A stretch of 12,757 nt of DNA, from positions 1 to 12,757 of the forward strand of contig JAUVON010000044.1 in the NCBI GenBank assembly GCA_030599175.1, in the 5' to 3' direction. Position 1 is the stretch's first letter, and each line of letters opens with the position of its first letter. A program made the position numbers and the translations under genes. Below are positions 6,098-12,757 of the stretch, in pieces. The stretch is from Desulfobulbaceae bacterium. GTDB lineage: Bacteria; Desulfobacterota; Desulfobulbia; Desulfobulbales; Desulfocapsaceae. The notes under the pieces are model-generated. The model was given only the letters and a program-made list of their open reading frames with translations. It did not search any database and had not been told where the DNA came from.

Positions 6098-8809
6098 TCA
6101 CCTTTCCAGCTGCCTGTCGTTAACCCTATCAACCTTGATAATGGAAACCTGGCATGAATCCCACCCGTTTGAGCTGGCGTCGAGAAGGGGTGCCAGTTGG
6201 ATAAGGTGTCTCGCATCATTATGATTATAGGCTGTAGGGATATGAATGAAACCTGACCGGATATCGCGATTAACTTTAACCGTTCTTTCAAGCTCTCCTG
6301 TCAGTGAGGTTACTTTGATCCGATCATCTTTAATCAGATTCATTTTTTTTGCGTCAACTGGAGACACTTCAATTTCTCCTTTAGAATCACAAGTACTTAT
6401 TCGGATGGAATGTTCAGTCCTTGTGCCGCTTCCTAAATGAAACCGAAGTGATTCGAAAAGAGCGGTATATGGATAATCATTGTCCCAGAGAGTTTCTTTG
6501 CTCGAAGCTACAGGTGAAAAACGAATCTGTTCTTCATCGATGTTGCCTTGTTCTTGATTTCTCTCCCTGATCCATATCGGATGTTTGCAGGCAGTTGTCT
6601 CTGAATAGGTGGAGAGAGTACTGCTGATCTCCTTTCTGATACCTTCATGAGTGTTTTTGTATTCAGGGAAGCCCATTTTTTCAGCAATGAGACCTAAAAT
6701 CTCCAAGTCAGATTTTGCATTTCCCGGAGGTCGTAGGGCAGGGGAAAAACATTGAATTTTCCCTTCCATATTTGTAAAACTCCCGGCTTTTTCAGAAAAT
6801 GCTGCACCTGGCAATACTACATCTGCAATAGTAACCGTTTCGTTAAAAAGAATGTCCTGAACGACAACAAATTCGAGGGATTCAAGTGATTTAAAAAGGA
6901 GATTTGGCTGAGGCAGGCTGCGGAGAGGATTTTCTCCCATAATGTAGATTGCTTTGAGACGCCCTTCTTCAGCCTTTTTAATCATTTGAAAAAGATCTAA
7001 CCCTCTGGTCCTGGGAATCTTTGTTTCCCAGGCTTTTTCCCATATATTGCGATCATTCTCATCATTGATCATCAGCCGGCCTGGAAGGGTTTCCGGGACT
7101 GTTCCCATGTCCCATGCCCCTACCAGGTTGTTTTCTTTTGCAAGAACATGAAATCCAGCACCTTTGTAGCCAATGGATCCGGTCATTAGGGCAAGGTTGA
7201 GGAGTGCTTCCATGACCTCTTTGCCATATCGCTGCAACATCAACTCGTCTCCGATCACAAACGTTATTTTTTTCCCTGCTAATAAATCGACCGCGTTATT
7301 TATTGCGTGGATATCGAGATTTGCTTTTTTGACAGATACTTTCTGATCCAGTGATAAAAGATCTGTTTTATATTTCTCATAGCCGTTAGTGAAACGGGAC
7401 ATAAACGAGGTGTCAGTTGCTTCTTTTTCAAGAAGCTGGACTGAGATCAAATTGATCAGCTCAAGATAAAAAGTGTCTAAAAAATTCTGGTTCGACAGAG
7501 GGGATCCAGAAGGGTGAATCGAGATGGAAGAGTGGCCTGTCAGGCTGCCTTTACCAGGATTAGCCACAATCAGCGGTATACCCTTTTTAACACTTCTTTT
7601 AAGATAGTAGTCCAATACCGGCGCAGTTTGAGCTGGCTCTGCCCCTAAAACAAAGATAACTTCAGCCTGCTCCAGTCCGGAAAGAGGACCGGCAAAGAAG
7701 TTAAAACGGCCTGCCTTGTCAGCTCTTCCTTCGATCAGGCTGAGAAAAAGTCTTCCGGAGATATATCCGCCGCTATCAACATTGTTTGTTTCTACGATCC
7801 CCCGTGCAATTTTCTGAAAAAGGTAGTTCTCTTCGTTCGAACATTTTGAGGAGCCGAGAAATGCAATACTTTCCGGTCCGTGCTGCTTTTTTATTTCCAA
7901 CAGTTGATTTGCAATGGTTCCCAACGCCTCATCCCAGGAGGCCGGGGTGAGTTTTTTTTCTTTTCGAACAAGGGGTTTGGTGAGTCTTTGCGTAGAGTTC
8001 AGAAAATCATGGGCAAAATGCCCCCGAACACAAAGTGTGGCATCATTAACACTTTTTTCAATGTGGGAAGGGTTAACATCGACAATCTGGTTTCCGACCA
8101 CACCCAGGGTCAGGTTGCAGCCAATACCGCAAAAACCGCAAATTGAAGCCGACTCCCGTTCCGGGGTTCCTGCAAAGTCAGTTTTTGTTGATAAGGCACC
8201 TGTAGGGCAGATAGACACACATGTGCCGCAGAAGGTACATGTAGATTTTTCCAGAGGCAGTTCATGAAGTGTTGCCGGACGAGATTTGAAACCTCTTGAA
8301 TTATAATCAATAGCGCCGGCACAAACCAGCTCGTGATCTGCCCGAATGCATTTGCCGCAGAGAATGCATTTAGATAAGTCCCGAATGATAAAAGGATTGG
8401 CCTGTTCCAGCGGTTTAGGATTTGGCATGGGATAGAGATGGTTTTCGCCAATACCCAGCTCTGCTGCAATCATCCGCAGCTGGCAGCGATTACCTTTGTT
8501 ACACACGATGCAGGACTCAGGATGTTCGGCCATCATCAGGGAGATAATGTTTCGCCTGTGTTTTATGATTTGAGGCGAGTCTGAGAGAAGAACCATATCC
8601 TGGGCCGCAGGAGTGACGCAGGATGCGAAAAGCCGTCCCGTTTTTTTATCTTCCACCAGGCAAAGTCGGCAGGCGCCAAAAGGTTGAAGACTATGGTGAT
8701 AACACAGTTTCGGGATTTTTATACCGTGCGATTCTGCTGCTTCGAGTATACTTTTCCCCTCAGGGCAGCTGATCCTTTTCCCGTTGATCGTTAGAGCAAT
8801 GGTTTCCAC
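6098..8809 (-). CDS. FdhA/NuoG-like iron-sulfur molybdopterin-fold subunit lacking the catalytic Cys/Sec
   Basis: A 903-residue homologue of NAD-linked formate dehydrogenase alpha subunits and NuoG. Iron-sulfur sites in order are: [2Fe-2S] C36, C47, C50, C64; NuoG-type His-Cys [4Fe-4S] H96, C100, C103, C109; ferredoxin domain CILCGKC (148-154), with Asp158 where a fourth Cys is usual and a Cys at 163, and CTFCGTCVSIC (191-201); and the pterin-proximal cluster C224, C227, C231, C260. The rest follows FdhA closely (SNEENYLFQK, NNVD, NNLVGAWDMG, DVVLPGAAFSEKAGSFTN). At the active site, however, the expected Cys/Sec-His pair after NNVD is Ser351-Gly352, the Ser being a TCC codon and not UGA. It is therefore probably not a formate dehydrogenase but an electron wire, as NuoG is. 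GTG start, with GAGGAG (8823-8818) 8 bases upstream. It heads the tight nuoG-nuoE-nuoF/gltD-metV run. Confidence 0.9.
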   Translation of the reverse strand: METIALTINGKRISCPEGKSILEAAESHGIKIPKLCYHHSLQPFGACRLCLVEDKKTGRLFASCVTPAAQDMVLLSDSPQIIKHRRNIISLMMAEHPESCIVCNKGNRCQLRMIAAELGIGENHLYPMPNPKPLEQANPFIIRDLSKCILCGKCIRADHELVCAGAIDYNSRGFKSRPATLHELPLEKSTCTFCGTCVSICPTGALSTKTDFAGTPERESASICGFCGIGCNLTLGVVGNQIVDVNPSHIEKSVNDATLCVRGHFAHDFLNSTQRLTKPLVRKEKKLTPASWDEALGTIANQLLEIKKQHGPESIAFLGSSKCSNEENYLFQKIARGIVETNNVDSGGYISGRLFLSLIEGRADKAGRFNFFAGPLSGLEQAEVIFVLGAEPAQTAPVLDYYLKRSVKKGIPLIVANPGKGSLTGHSSISIHPSGSPLSNQNFLDTFYLELINLISVQLLEKEATDTSFMSRFTNGYEKYKTDLLSLDQKVSVKKANLDIHAINNAVDLLAGKKITFVIGDELMLQRYGKEVMEALLNLALMTGSIGYKGAGFHVLAKENNLVGAWDMGTVPETLPGRLMINDENDRNIWEKAWETKIPRTRGLDLFQMIKKAEEGRLKAIYIMGENPLRSLPQPNLLFKSLESLEFVVVQDILFNETVTIADVVLPGAAFSEKAGSFTNMEGKIQCFSPALRPPGNAKSDLEILGLIAEKMGFPEYKNTHEGIRKEISSTLSTYSETTACKHPIWIRERNQEQGNIDEEQIRFSPVASSKETLWDNDYPYTALFESLRFHLGSGTRTEHSIRISTCDSKGEIEVSPVDAKKMNLIKDDRIKVTSLTGELERTVKVNRDIRSGFIHIPTAYNHNDARHLIQLAPLLDASSNGWDSCQVSIIKVDRVNDRQLER

Positions 8810-8817
8810 GAGGCTGA

Positions 8818-8823
8818 CTCCTC
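8818..8823 (-). promoter_or_regulatory. Ribosome binding site fixing the GTG start of the FdhA-like gene
   Basis: GAGGAG on the minus strand lies 8 bases before the GTG at 8809. No ATG sits at a comparable distance, so a GTG start is the best reading. Confidence 0.65.
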
Positions 8824-8877
8824 ATCTGCAGGCTTTTTATGTTTTACTATGGGCACCTATTGTTTTGACATACTTAT

Positions 8878-8943
8878 AAAAAACTTCAGTTTCGATGGAT
8901 AAGTAGGTAAGCGAGCTTGCGAGACTCCGGATGAAGAGTTTTT
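8878..8943. repeat. Imperfect intergenic stem-loop between metF2 and the FdhA-like gene
   Basis: AAAAACTTCA on the left (8879-8888) pairs with TGAAGAGTTTTT on the right (8932-8943) with a two-base bulge. The loop holds a further dyad around GCGAGCTTGC. Read on the minus strand, the stem ends in a T6 run 13 bp past the metF2 stop side, so it could act as a partial or bidirectional terminator. The right end (8936-8955) matches 16 of 20 bases with the end of the repeat at 12733-12752, which suggests a dispersed intergenic repeat family. Confidence 0.4.
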
Positions 8944-8955
8944 ACGACTCCATCA

Positions 8956-9831
8956 TTATTTTAGCTTCGCTGCGTCCAGATATTGCCGTAGCCGCTGCTC
9001 TCCCCCTATCGTAATAATGTGTACTCCCTGACATATATCCTTTAGGCCTGAAACAATGTCGGCGAAGATTTCAATGGAAGCTTTTTGCTTTTCCGGAGCC
9101 TGGGACAGTTTTTTTATGACCCAGTCCGGTACCAGACCGGGTTTCATATGTCGGTTAAGGAATTGGCCCATTCCTGCTGTCCTGATGATCAGGACTTCGG
9201 CGATAACAGGGACTCCAAAGGTATTGACGTTTTTAATGAATTTTTCAAATGAATCCAGATTGAACACCGGTGTTGTTAGAAAATAACCTGTTCCGATTTT
9301 TGTCATTTCTTCCATTTCCTTCATTTCAAGGTCAGGAATGTTTTTCCCCCAGGAAGATTCTACGCCGGAACCAAGCAGAAATTCAGTTTTTTCTGGAAGC
9401 GCATCACCCTCTATGGTATGGCCTTCCTTCATATGATCTAAAACAGAAGATAGCTTTCCAGCATCAACATGGAAAAACATCATTTCCTGAAGGCTGTCTC
9501 CAGTGAGGCGGTAGTCTTCTGTAAAAACAAGCAGGTTTTCGATACCGGCTTCATGGGCACCGATGAGGTCTTTTTGCAGCTGCAGCCTGTTTTTATGGCG
9601 GGTTGTTGTTTGGTAAATTGGATCGAACTTACTCTTTTTTAGAAGGTCGCAGGTCTTTATGGTGTCTCCTACCACACCATCGATTTCTATTTCAGAAACA
9701 GAAACTCCGTCAACACGACCTCGAATGAGTTGTAAATTTTGTATAAGCTTTTCCGGGTCATCTTCAACCGGTGACTGGACTTCGGAAGTAACAATAAACT
9801 GATTTTTTTTCAGTGCATCCTTTAACTTCAT
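8956..9831 (-). CDS. Divergent MetF-family methylene-THF reductase paralogue
   Basis: A 291-residue TIM-barrel protein of the MTHFR family, clearly related to the metF product of this cluster but far from identical by eye. FIVTSEVQSP retains the conserved Glu (E17). TTTRHKNRLQLQ (75-86) matches the substrate/flavin loop. The LTGD motif has become FTED (103-106), keeping the Asp but replacing the preceding Gly with Glu. The C-terminal GVHIITIGGE matches the family end. The protein could be a second reductase, a subunit with another C1 folate, or a non-catalytic partner; the sequence does not decide. It has a strong AAGGAGGT site 5 bases before the ATG. It follows the response regulator by 45 bases and precedes the FdhA-like gene by 146 bases, so it may be co-transcribed with either. 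No MetV is adjacent to it. Confidence 0.85.
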   Translation of the reverse strand: MKLKDALKKNQFIVTSEVQSPVEDDPEKLIQNLQLIRGRVDGVSVSEIEIDGVVGDTIKTCDLLKKSKFDPIYQTTTRHKNRLQLQKDLIGAHEAGIENLLVFTEDYRLTGDSLQEMMFFHVDAGKLSSVLDHMKEGHTIEGDALPEKTEFLLGSGVESSWGKNIPDLEMKEMEEMTKIGTGYFLTTPVFNLDSFEKFIKNVNTFGVPVIAEVLIIRTAGMGQFLNRHMKPGLVPDWVIKKLSQAPEKQKASIEIFADIVSGLKDICQGVHIITIGGEQRLRQYLDAAKLK

Positions 9832-9876
9832 TTTTACCTCCTTGCCCCAATAAACTCGAAAAGGTACTCCCAGTTT

Positions 9877-10449
9877 TTATCTTAGCTCCAGCAGGCGGGC
9901 CACTTCTTCCTTGAGCTGGGGCAATGGCAGCGGCTTTGAAAAACAGACATCAGCGCCATGTTCCTTCATCTGTTTGAATTTCTCCTCATCCAGATATGCT
10001 GAAAGTACAATAATTTTGGTATCTTTTGTTTCAGGATTCGATTTGACCTTTTTACATACTTCATAGCCTTTAATATCCGGCATCATTATATCAAGAATAA
10101 GGAGGTGAGGTTTGAAGTGATTGACCTGAAGACCTGCCTCAAACCCATCAGCTGCGGAAATGACTTCATAGTCAAATTTATCCTCTTCCAGGGCCATGAC
10201 AATAGTTTCAACTATAATTGGATCATCATCCACCACCAATATTCTCTTTCTTTTCTCTTTCATTTCGTCTTTGGGAATGGGGATGCCCTGTTTTTCCATG
10301 AAGGTTTCGAGATTTTTCTTTTTTATGCGACGATGCCCGCCAACTGTTTTGTAAGCCTCGATATGACCGGCCTCTACCCAGTTGATTATCGTTTTAGAAG
10401 AGACGCGACAATATTCGCTGGCTTTTGCTACTGTTAATATATCATCCAC
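9877..10449 (-). CDS. Response regulator with N-terminal MerR/excisionase-type HTH and C-terminal receiver domain
   Basis: A 190-residue two-component regulator in the reverse of the usual order. Residues 4-51 are a DNA-binding domain of the MerR/excisionase type: LTVAKASEYCRVSSKTIINW is the helix-turn-helix, followed by the wing-like GHIEAYKTVGGHRRI. Residues 68-188 are a receiver domain with acidic residues D75 and D76, phospho-acceptor D120 in LILDIMMPD, switch Ser S150 and Lys K172 in FSKPLP. The frame is open further upstream to an ATG at 10605, but that part is low-complexity and not domain-like. The GTG at 10449 with AAGGGAG (10461-10455) 5 bases upstream is much better. A histidine kinase lies upstream on the same strand, and metF2 follows at 45 bases, so the C1/redox operon is the likeliest target. 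Target and signal are inferred. Confidence 0.88.
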   Translation of the reverse strand: MDDILTVAKASEYCRVSSKTIINWVEAGHIEAYKTVGGHRRIKKKNLETFMEKQGIPIPKDEMKEKRKRILVVDDDPIIVETIVMALEEDKFDYEVISAADGFEAGLQVNHFKPHLLILDIMMPDIKGYEVCKKVKSNPETKDTKIIVLSAYLDEEKFKQMKEHGADVCFSKPLPLPQLKEEVARLLELR

Positions 10450-10746
10450 GGTAACTCCCTTGTTATAAATACTGGTAATATGTTTATTATAGATATTATA
10501 GATTTGCTTCGCTGTCAAGAACTTTCTATATAAACACCTCATTACCCCTTGCTCTAGGGTGTAAGGTGTTATAATATTAAGAATATTATTAATTTGGCTA
10601 AACAATTAAAAGAATACTGAGTTTATAGTTATTCTAGAAATTATAGATTTATAATGAGAAAATGGAGGGCAGGGATAAAAGTGCAAGCACTCAATGGCAA
10701 GATAACAGGAAAAAGGAAACTATAAAGATGGGAAGGAAATGTTGAG
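10450..10746 (-). promoter_or_regulatory. AT-rich kinase-regulator intergenic region with promoter-like elements
   Basis: These 297 bases hold no gene. On the minus strand a perfect TTGACA lies at 10518-10513. TATAAT hexamers follow at 10500-10495 and 10491-10486, but at 12 and 21 bases, so the -10 assignment is uncertain; TATCTA sits at the ideal 17. The 11-mer ATTATAGATTT (plus strand) occurs at 10495-10505 and 10640-10650, and the palindrome TTCTAGAA at 10632-10639. A short hairpin AGTGC/GCACT (10691-10680) followed by four T could be a weak terminator for the kinase gene. The region probably carries the regulator's own promoter. Confidence 0.4.
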
Positions 10747-12570
10747 TTATTCGGGTTGACTGTGAACAGGAAGTGTGATTATGAAATTGGTACCGGCCCC
10801 CTCTGTGCTTTCAACCTTGATATCTCCTCCATGCTCTACGATAAAACCATAGCAAACTGACAGACCAAGGCCAACGCCTTTCACACTGCTTTTAGTGGTA
10901 AAGAATGCATCGAATATTTTAGTTTTATTTTCTTCATTGATCCCCATCCCGGTGTCTGATATTTCAATCACAATCTCTCGATCTTCGGCACTTGTCTTTA
11001 CGGTTAGTGTCCCGCCATCCGGCATGGCGTCTCCGGCATTATTGAAAATGTTCAGAAAAACCTGCCGCAACTGATTTTTTGATGCGTAGACCAGATCCAG
11101 ACCATCGGATAAGACCATAGATATTAAGATATCATTTTCACGGAACTGCTTTTTGTGTAAAAGAAGGATCTCATCAAGAATGGTATTGATATCAACAGGC
11201 TGTTTTTCTTTCTGGTCGGGCTTTGAAAAAGTCAGCATTTTACGCAGCAGTTCGCTGAGACGGACAATTTCAGAAAGAGCCATGTCTAATAATTTTCTTC
11301 GTTTATTGTCTGGAGAGATTTCAGTTTTCATCAGCTCAAGAGTGTTCATTATACCGTATAACGGATTATTCAACTCATGGGCGATTTGTGAGGTAAGGCG
11401 GCCCATTGCCGCAAGTTTTTCAGATTGGAGCAACTGTTCTTGAGTTGTTTTCAGCCGTCTTTCCATCTCCAGTCTTTCTTTTAAGTCTGTAAATATTCCA
11501 ACAGTGGCTATTTCCTTATGGTTTTCATCATAAACAATAGATGCGGAGAGGTTGCCTTCAGCAATTGTGCCATCCTGTTTGATAAAAACCACAGGATAAA
11601 ATTTCAGGAGACCTTTGCGATCATTTTCATCTGTGCGAATCTTCTCCATTACCTTTTTAGCCATGCCTTCCGGGTATACTTTCGTAATGTTGAGCTTGCC
11701 GACAACATCTTTTGTTTTGTATCCGAGGATCTCTTCGGCAGACTGATTCCAGAGGATAATAGTCCCCTTCATATCCGCGGCCATGATAGAGTTGGCTGAA
11801 CTATGGATAATATTGTTAAGAAAATCGTTCGTTTCCCTGACCTCCCTTTCCATCTGCTTTCTTTGGGTTTGATCTACAATGATCCCTTCATAGCCTGTTA
11901 CATTCCCTTTGTGATCAAAACGTACATGTCCGGTTAAAAGTGCCGGCATAGGGGTGCCGTCTCTTTTTTTAAACTCCACATCAAGATCAATGACACTCCC
12001 TTCCCGCTCAATGGTCTCTACAAAACTCTGACGGTCTTCAGGGCTTAAATAGAGGTCATGGGCAATGTCAATTGTCAGGAACTCCTCCCTGTTCGAATAT
12101 CCGAGCATATCCAGCAACGCGAGATTGGCATCAAGAAACTTTCCCTCTTTACTGCTGATAAATACTCCGCATCCGACAAGCTCAAACAGCCTTCTATAAT
12201 GTTCTTCTGAAGCTTTTAGTTTCTCTTCCTGTTTTTTCTTTAGTGATATATCCCGGAAAATACTTAATTTAGATAGGGTTCCATCATCGTTTTTCAGGGG
12301 TACTTCGACGATATCATAGAATTTACCGGCTATTTTATTGTACACCTCCTGGTGAAGCGTTTCCCCGGTAAATACTCTTGCTGCTTCACAATTGGTGCAG
12401 ATTTTATTACGGTTTTCTAGAGTCTTGTAACATTTTGTCCCAATACCATCGGAAAAATTTTCCACCATTACCGAATTCATGAATTCAATGGTTAAGTCCT
12501 GGTTAACAATGCAGACACCGTCTGCCATGGTTTCAAAAATAGTGATGAGTTTCTGGAGGTCATTTTTCAT
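10747..12570 (-). CDS. Soluble three-PAS sensor histidine kinase
   Basis: A 607-residue cytoplasmic histidine kinase without transmembrane segments or signal peptide. PAS1 (about 5-110) has a cysteine group, C47 plus CTNC (C58, C61), and C20, which could bind a metal or sense redox. PAS2 covers about 122-238 (LGYSNREEF, GYEGIIVDQTQRK). PAS3 covers about 248-366 (ILGYKTKDVVG, GIFTDLKER). A short coiled coil then leads to HisKA with the phospho-accepting H398 in IAHELNNPL. The HATPase domain has the N box (N507, N511), DTGMGI (D539) and GVGLGL (565-570). The class is the NtrB-like family common in deltaproteobacteria. It is the natural partner for the response regulator 297 bases downstream on the same strand. 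No clear Shine-Dalgarno precedes the ATG (upstream is GGGTGCCCCAAA), so the start is somewhat uncertain. The signal is unknown. Confidence 0.9.
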   Translation of the reverse strand: MKNDLQKLITIFETMADGVCIVNQDLTIEFMNSVMVENFSDGIGTKCYKTLENRNKICTNCEAARVFTGETLHQEVYNKIAGKFYDIVEVPLKNDDGTLSKLSIFRDISLKKKQEEKLKASEEHYRRLFELVGCGVFISSKEGKFLDANLALLDMLGYSNREEFLTIDIAHDLYLSPEDRQSFVETIEREGSVIDLDVEFKKRDGTPMPALLTGHVRFDHKGNVTGYEGIIVDQTQRKQMEREVRETNDFLNNIIHSSANSIMAADMKGTIILWNQSAEEILGYKTKDVVGKLNITKVYPEGMAKKVMEKIRTDENDRKGLLKFYPVVFIKQDGTIAEGNLSASIVYDENHKEIATVGIFTDLKERLEMERRLKTTQEQLLQSEKLAAMGRLTSQIAHELNNPLYGIMNTLELMKTEISPDNKRRKLLDMALSEIVRLSELLRKMLTFSKPDQKEKQPVDINTILDEILLLHKKQFRENDILISMVLSDGLDLVYASKNQLRQVFLNIFNNAGDAMPDGGTLTVKTSAEDREIVIEISDTGMGINEENKTKIFDAFFTTKSSVKGVGLGLSVCYGFIVEHGGDIKVESTEGAGTNFIITLPVHSQPE

Positions 12571-12615
12571 TTTGGGGCACCCTATTCAGAGTTGTTTTTT
12601 CTTGTACCAGGTAAA

Positions 12616-12752
12616 TCTGACAAACTCGTAAAAACCTTCCCGCGCCGTCATTCCCGCCCAGGCGGGAATCCCGAAGATATTTAAATAACTATATTACCGC
12701 CGGCGCGGGAATGACGGGATAACGCAGAATTAGACTTTTTAAGACGCCAACA
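12616..12752. repeat. REP/MITE-like intergenic repeat element at the right edge
   Basis: A 13-bp perfect inverted repeat, CCGTCATTCCCGC (12645-12657) and GCGGGAATGACGG (12705-12717), encloses an AT-rich centre. A nested hairpin ATTCCCGCC-CA-GGCGGGAAT lies at 12650-12669. The flanks, ACTCGTAAAAA on the left and GACTTTTTAAGACGCC on the right, resemble each other as inverted ends and match the repeat end at 8936-8955. CGTCATTCCCGC-type palindromes are widespread in deltaproteobacterial genomes. It lies upstream of the kinase gene and contains no coding sequence. Confidence 0.7.
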
Positions 12753-12757
12753 AATCG

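Noticed and set aside
6085..6291. An N-terminal extension of the NuoE-like protein starting at the ATG at 6291
   Set aside because: It lies wholly inside the 3' end of the FdhA-like gene, does not look like NuoE, and a good ribosome site exists for 6084/6087.
7740..7800. Selenocysteine (UGA) readthrough in the FdhA-like gene
   Set aside because: The column equivalent to Sec is a TCC Ser codon and the whole 903-codon frame has no internal UGA.
8860..8885. Plus-strand TTGACA followed by TATAAA near 8865-8880
   Set aside because: The two hexamers are only about five bases apart, and no plus-strand gene follows.
10450..10605. Start of the response regulator at the ATG at 10605
   Set aside because: The extra residues are low-complexity Ile/Asn/Tyr-rich, overlap promoter-like DNA, and the GTG at 10449 has a strong ribosome site right before the HTH.
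10660..10710. Sigma-54 promoter upstream of the response regulator
   Set aside because: A TTGCA-like -12 part is visible, but there is no GG of a -24 element at the required distance.
12645..12717. CRISPR-like repeat at the right edge
   Set aside because: It is a single palindromic element, with no regularly spaced direct repeats or spacers.

Overview
This window looks like a chromosomal segment from a strictly anaerobic, Wood-Ljungdahl-type bacterium, most likely a Desulfobacterota (Desulfobacterales-like) sulfate reducer or syntroph. The reasons are the anaerobic MetF/MetV pair, the large soluble NuoEFG/FdhA-type flavin and iron-sulfur module, a soluble multi-PAS histidine kinase, REP/MITE-like intergenic repeats, and a GEMM riboswitch. 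The lineage is inferred from gene style only.

Layout. Positions 1-820: on the minus strand, a good sigma-70-type promoter (97-126) drives a GEMM-I (cyclic di-GMP class I) riboswitch aptamer (3-70) whose gene lies beyond the left edge. On the plus strand there is a 5'-truncated rhombosortase-like remnant (167-490) and a small unknown ORF (569-718). Positions 822-9831: six minus-strand genes. In transcription order they are a divergent MetF paralogue (metF2, 8956-9831), an FdhA/NuoG-like iron-sulfur pterin-fold subunit (6098-8809), a NuoE/HydC-like subunit (5599-6084), a 1039-residue NuoF-GltD fusion (2476-5595), metV (1820-2473) and metF (822-1712). Positions 9877-12570: a response regulator with an N-terminal MerR/excisionase-type helix-turn-helix and a C-terminal receiver domain (9877-10449, only 45 bases upstream of metF2), and a three-PAS soluble histidine kinase (10747-12570). 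The right edge (12616-12752) is an intergenic repeat element.

How the genes may work together. MetF and MetV are the catalytic and iron-sulfur subunits of 5,10-methylene-tetrahydrofolate reductase. The three genes immediately upstream, spaced by 13, 3 and 2 bases, encode a HydBC/StnAB-like NAD(H) flavin core, an added GltD/NfnB-like NADP(H) domain, and an FdhA-like electron-wire subunit in which the catalytic Cys/Sec-His pair is replaced by Ser-Gly. This suggests an NAD(P)H-coupled, possibly electron-bifurcating or confurcating, methylene-THF reductase. It differs in make-up from the known RnfC2- and Hdr/MvhD-linked forms and from Stn transhydrogenase, where the GltD-like domain is on the NuoG-like subunit. 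The adjacent two-component pair could tune this C1/redox cluster. The complex and its regulation are inferences from gene order and domains.
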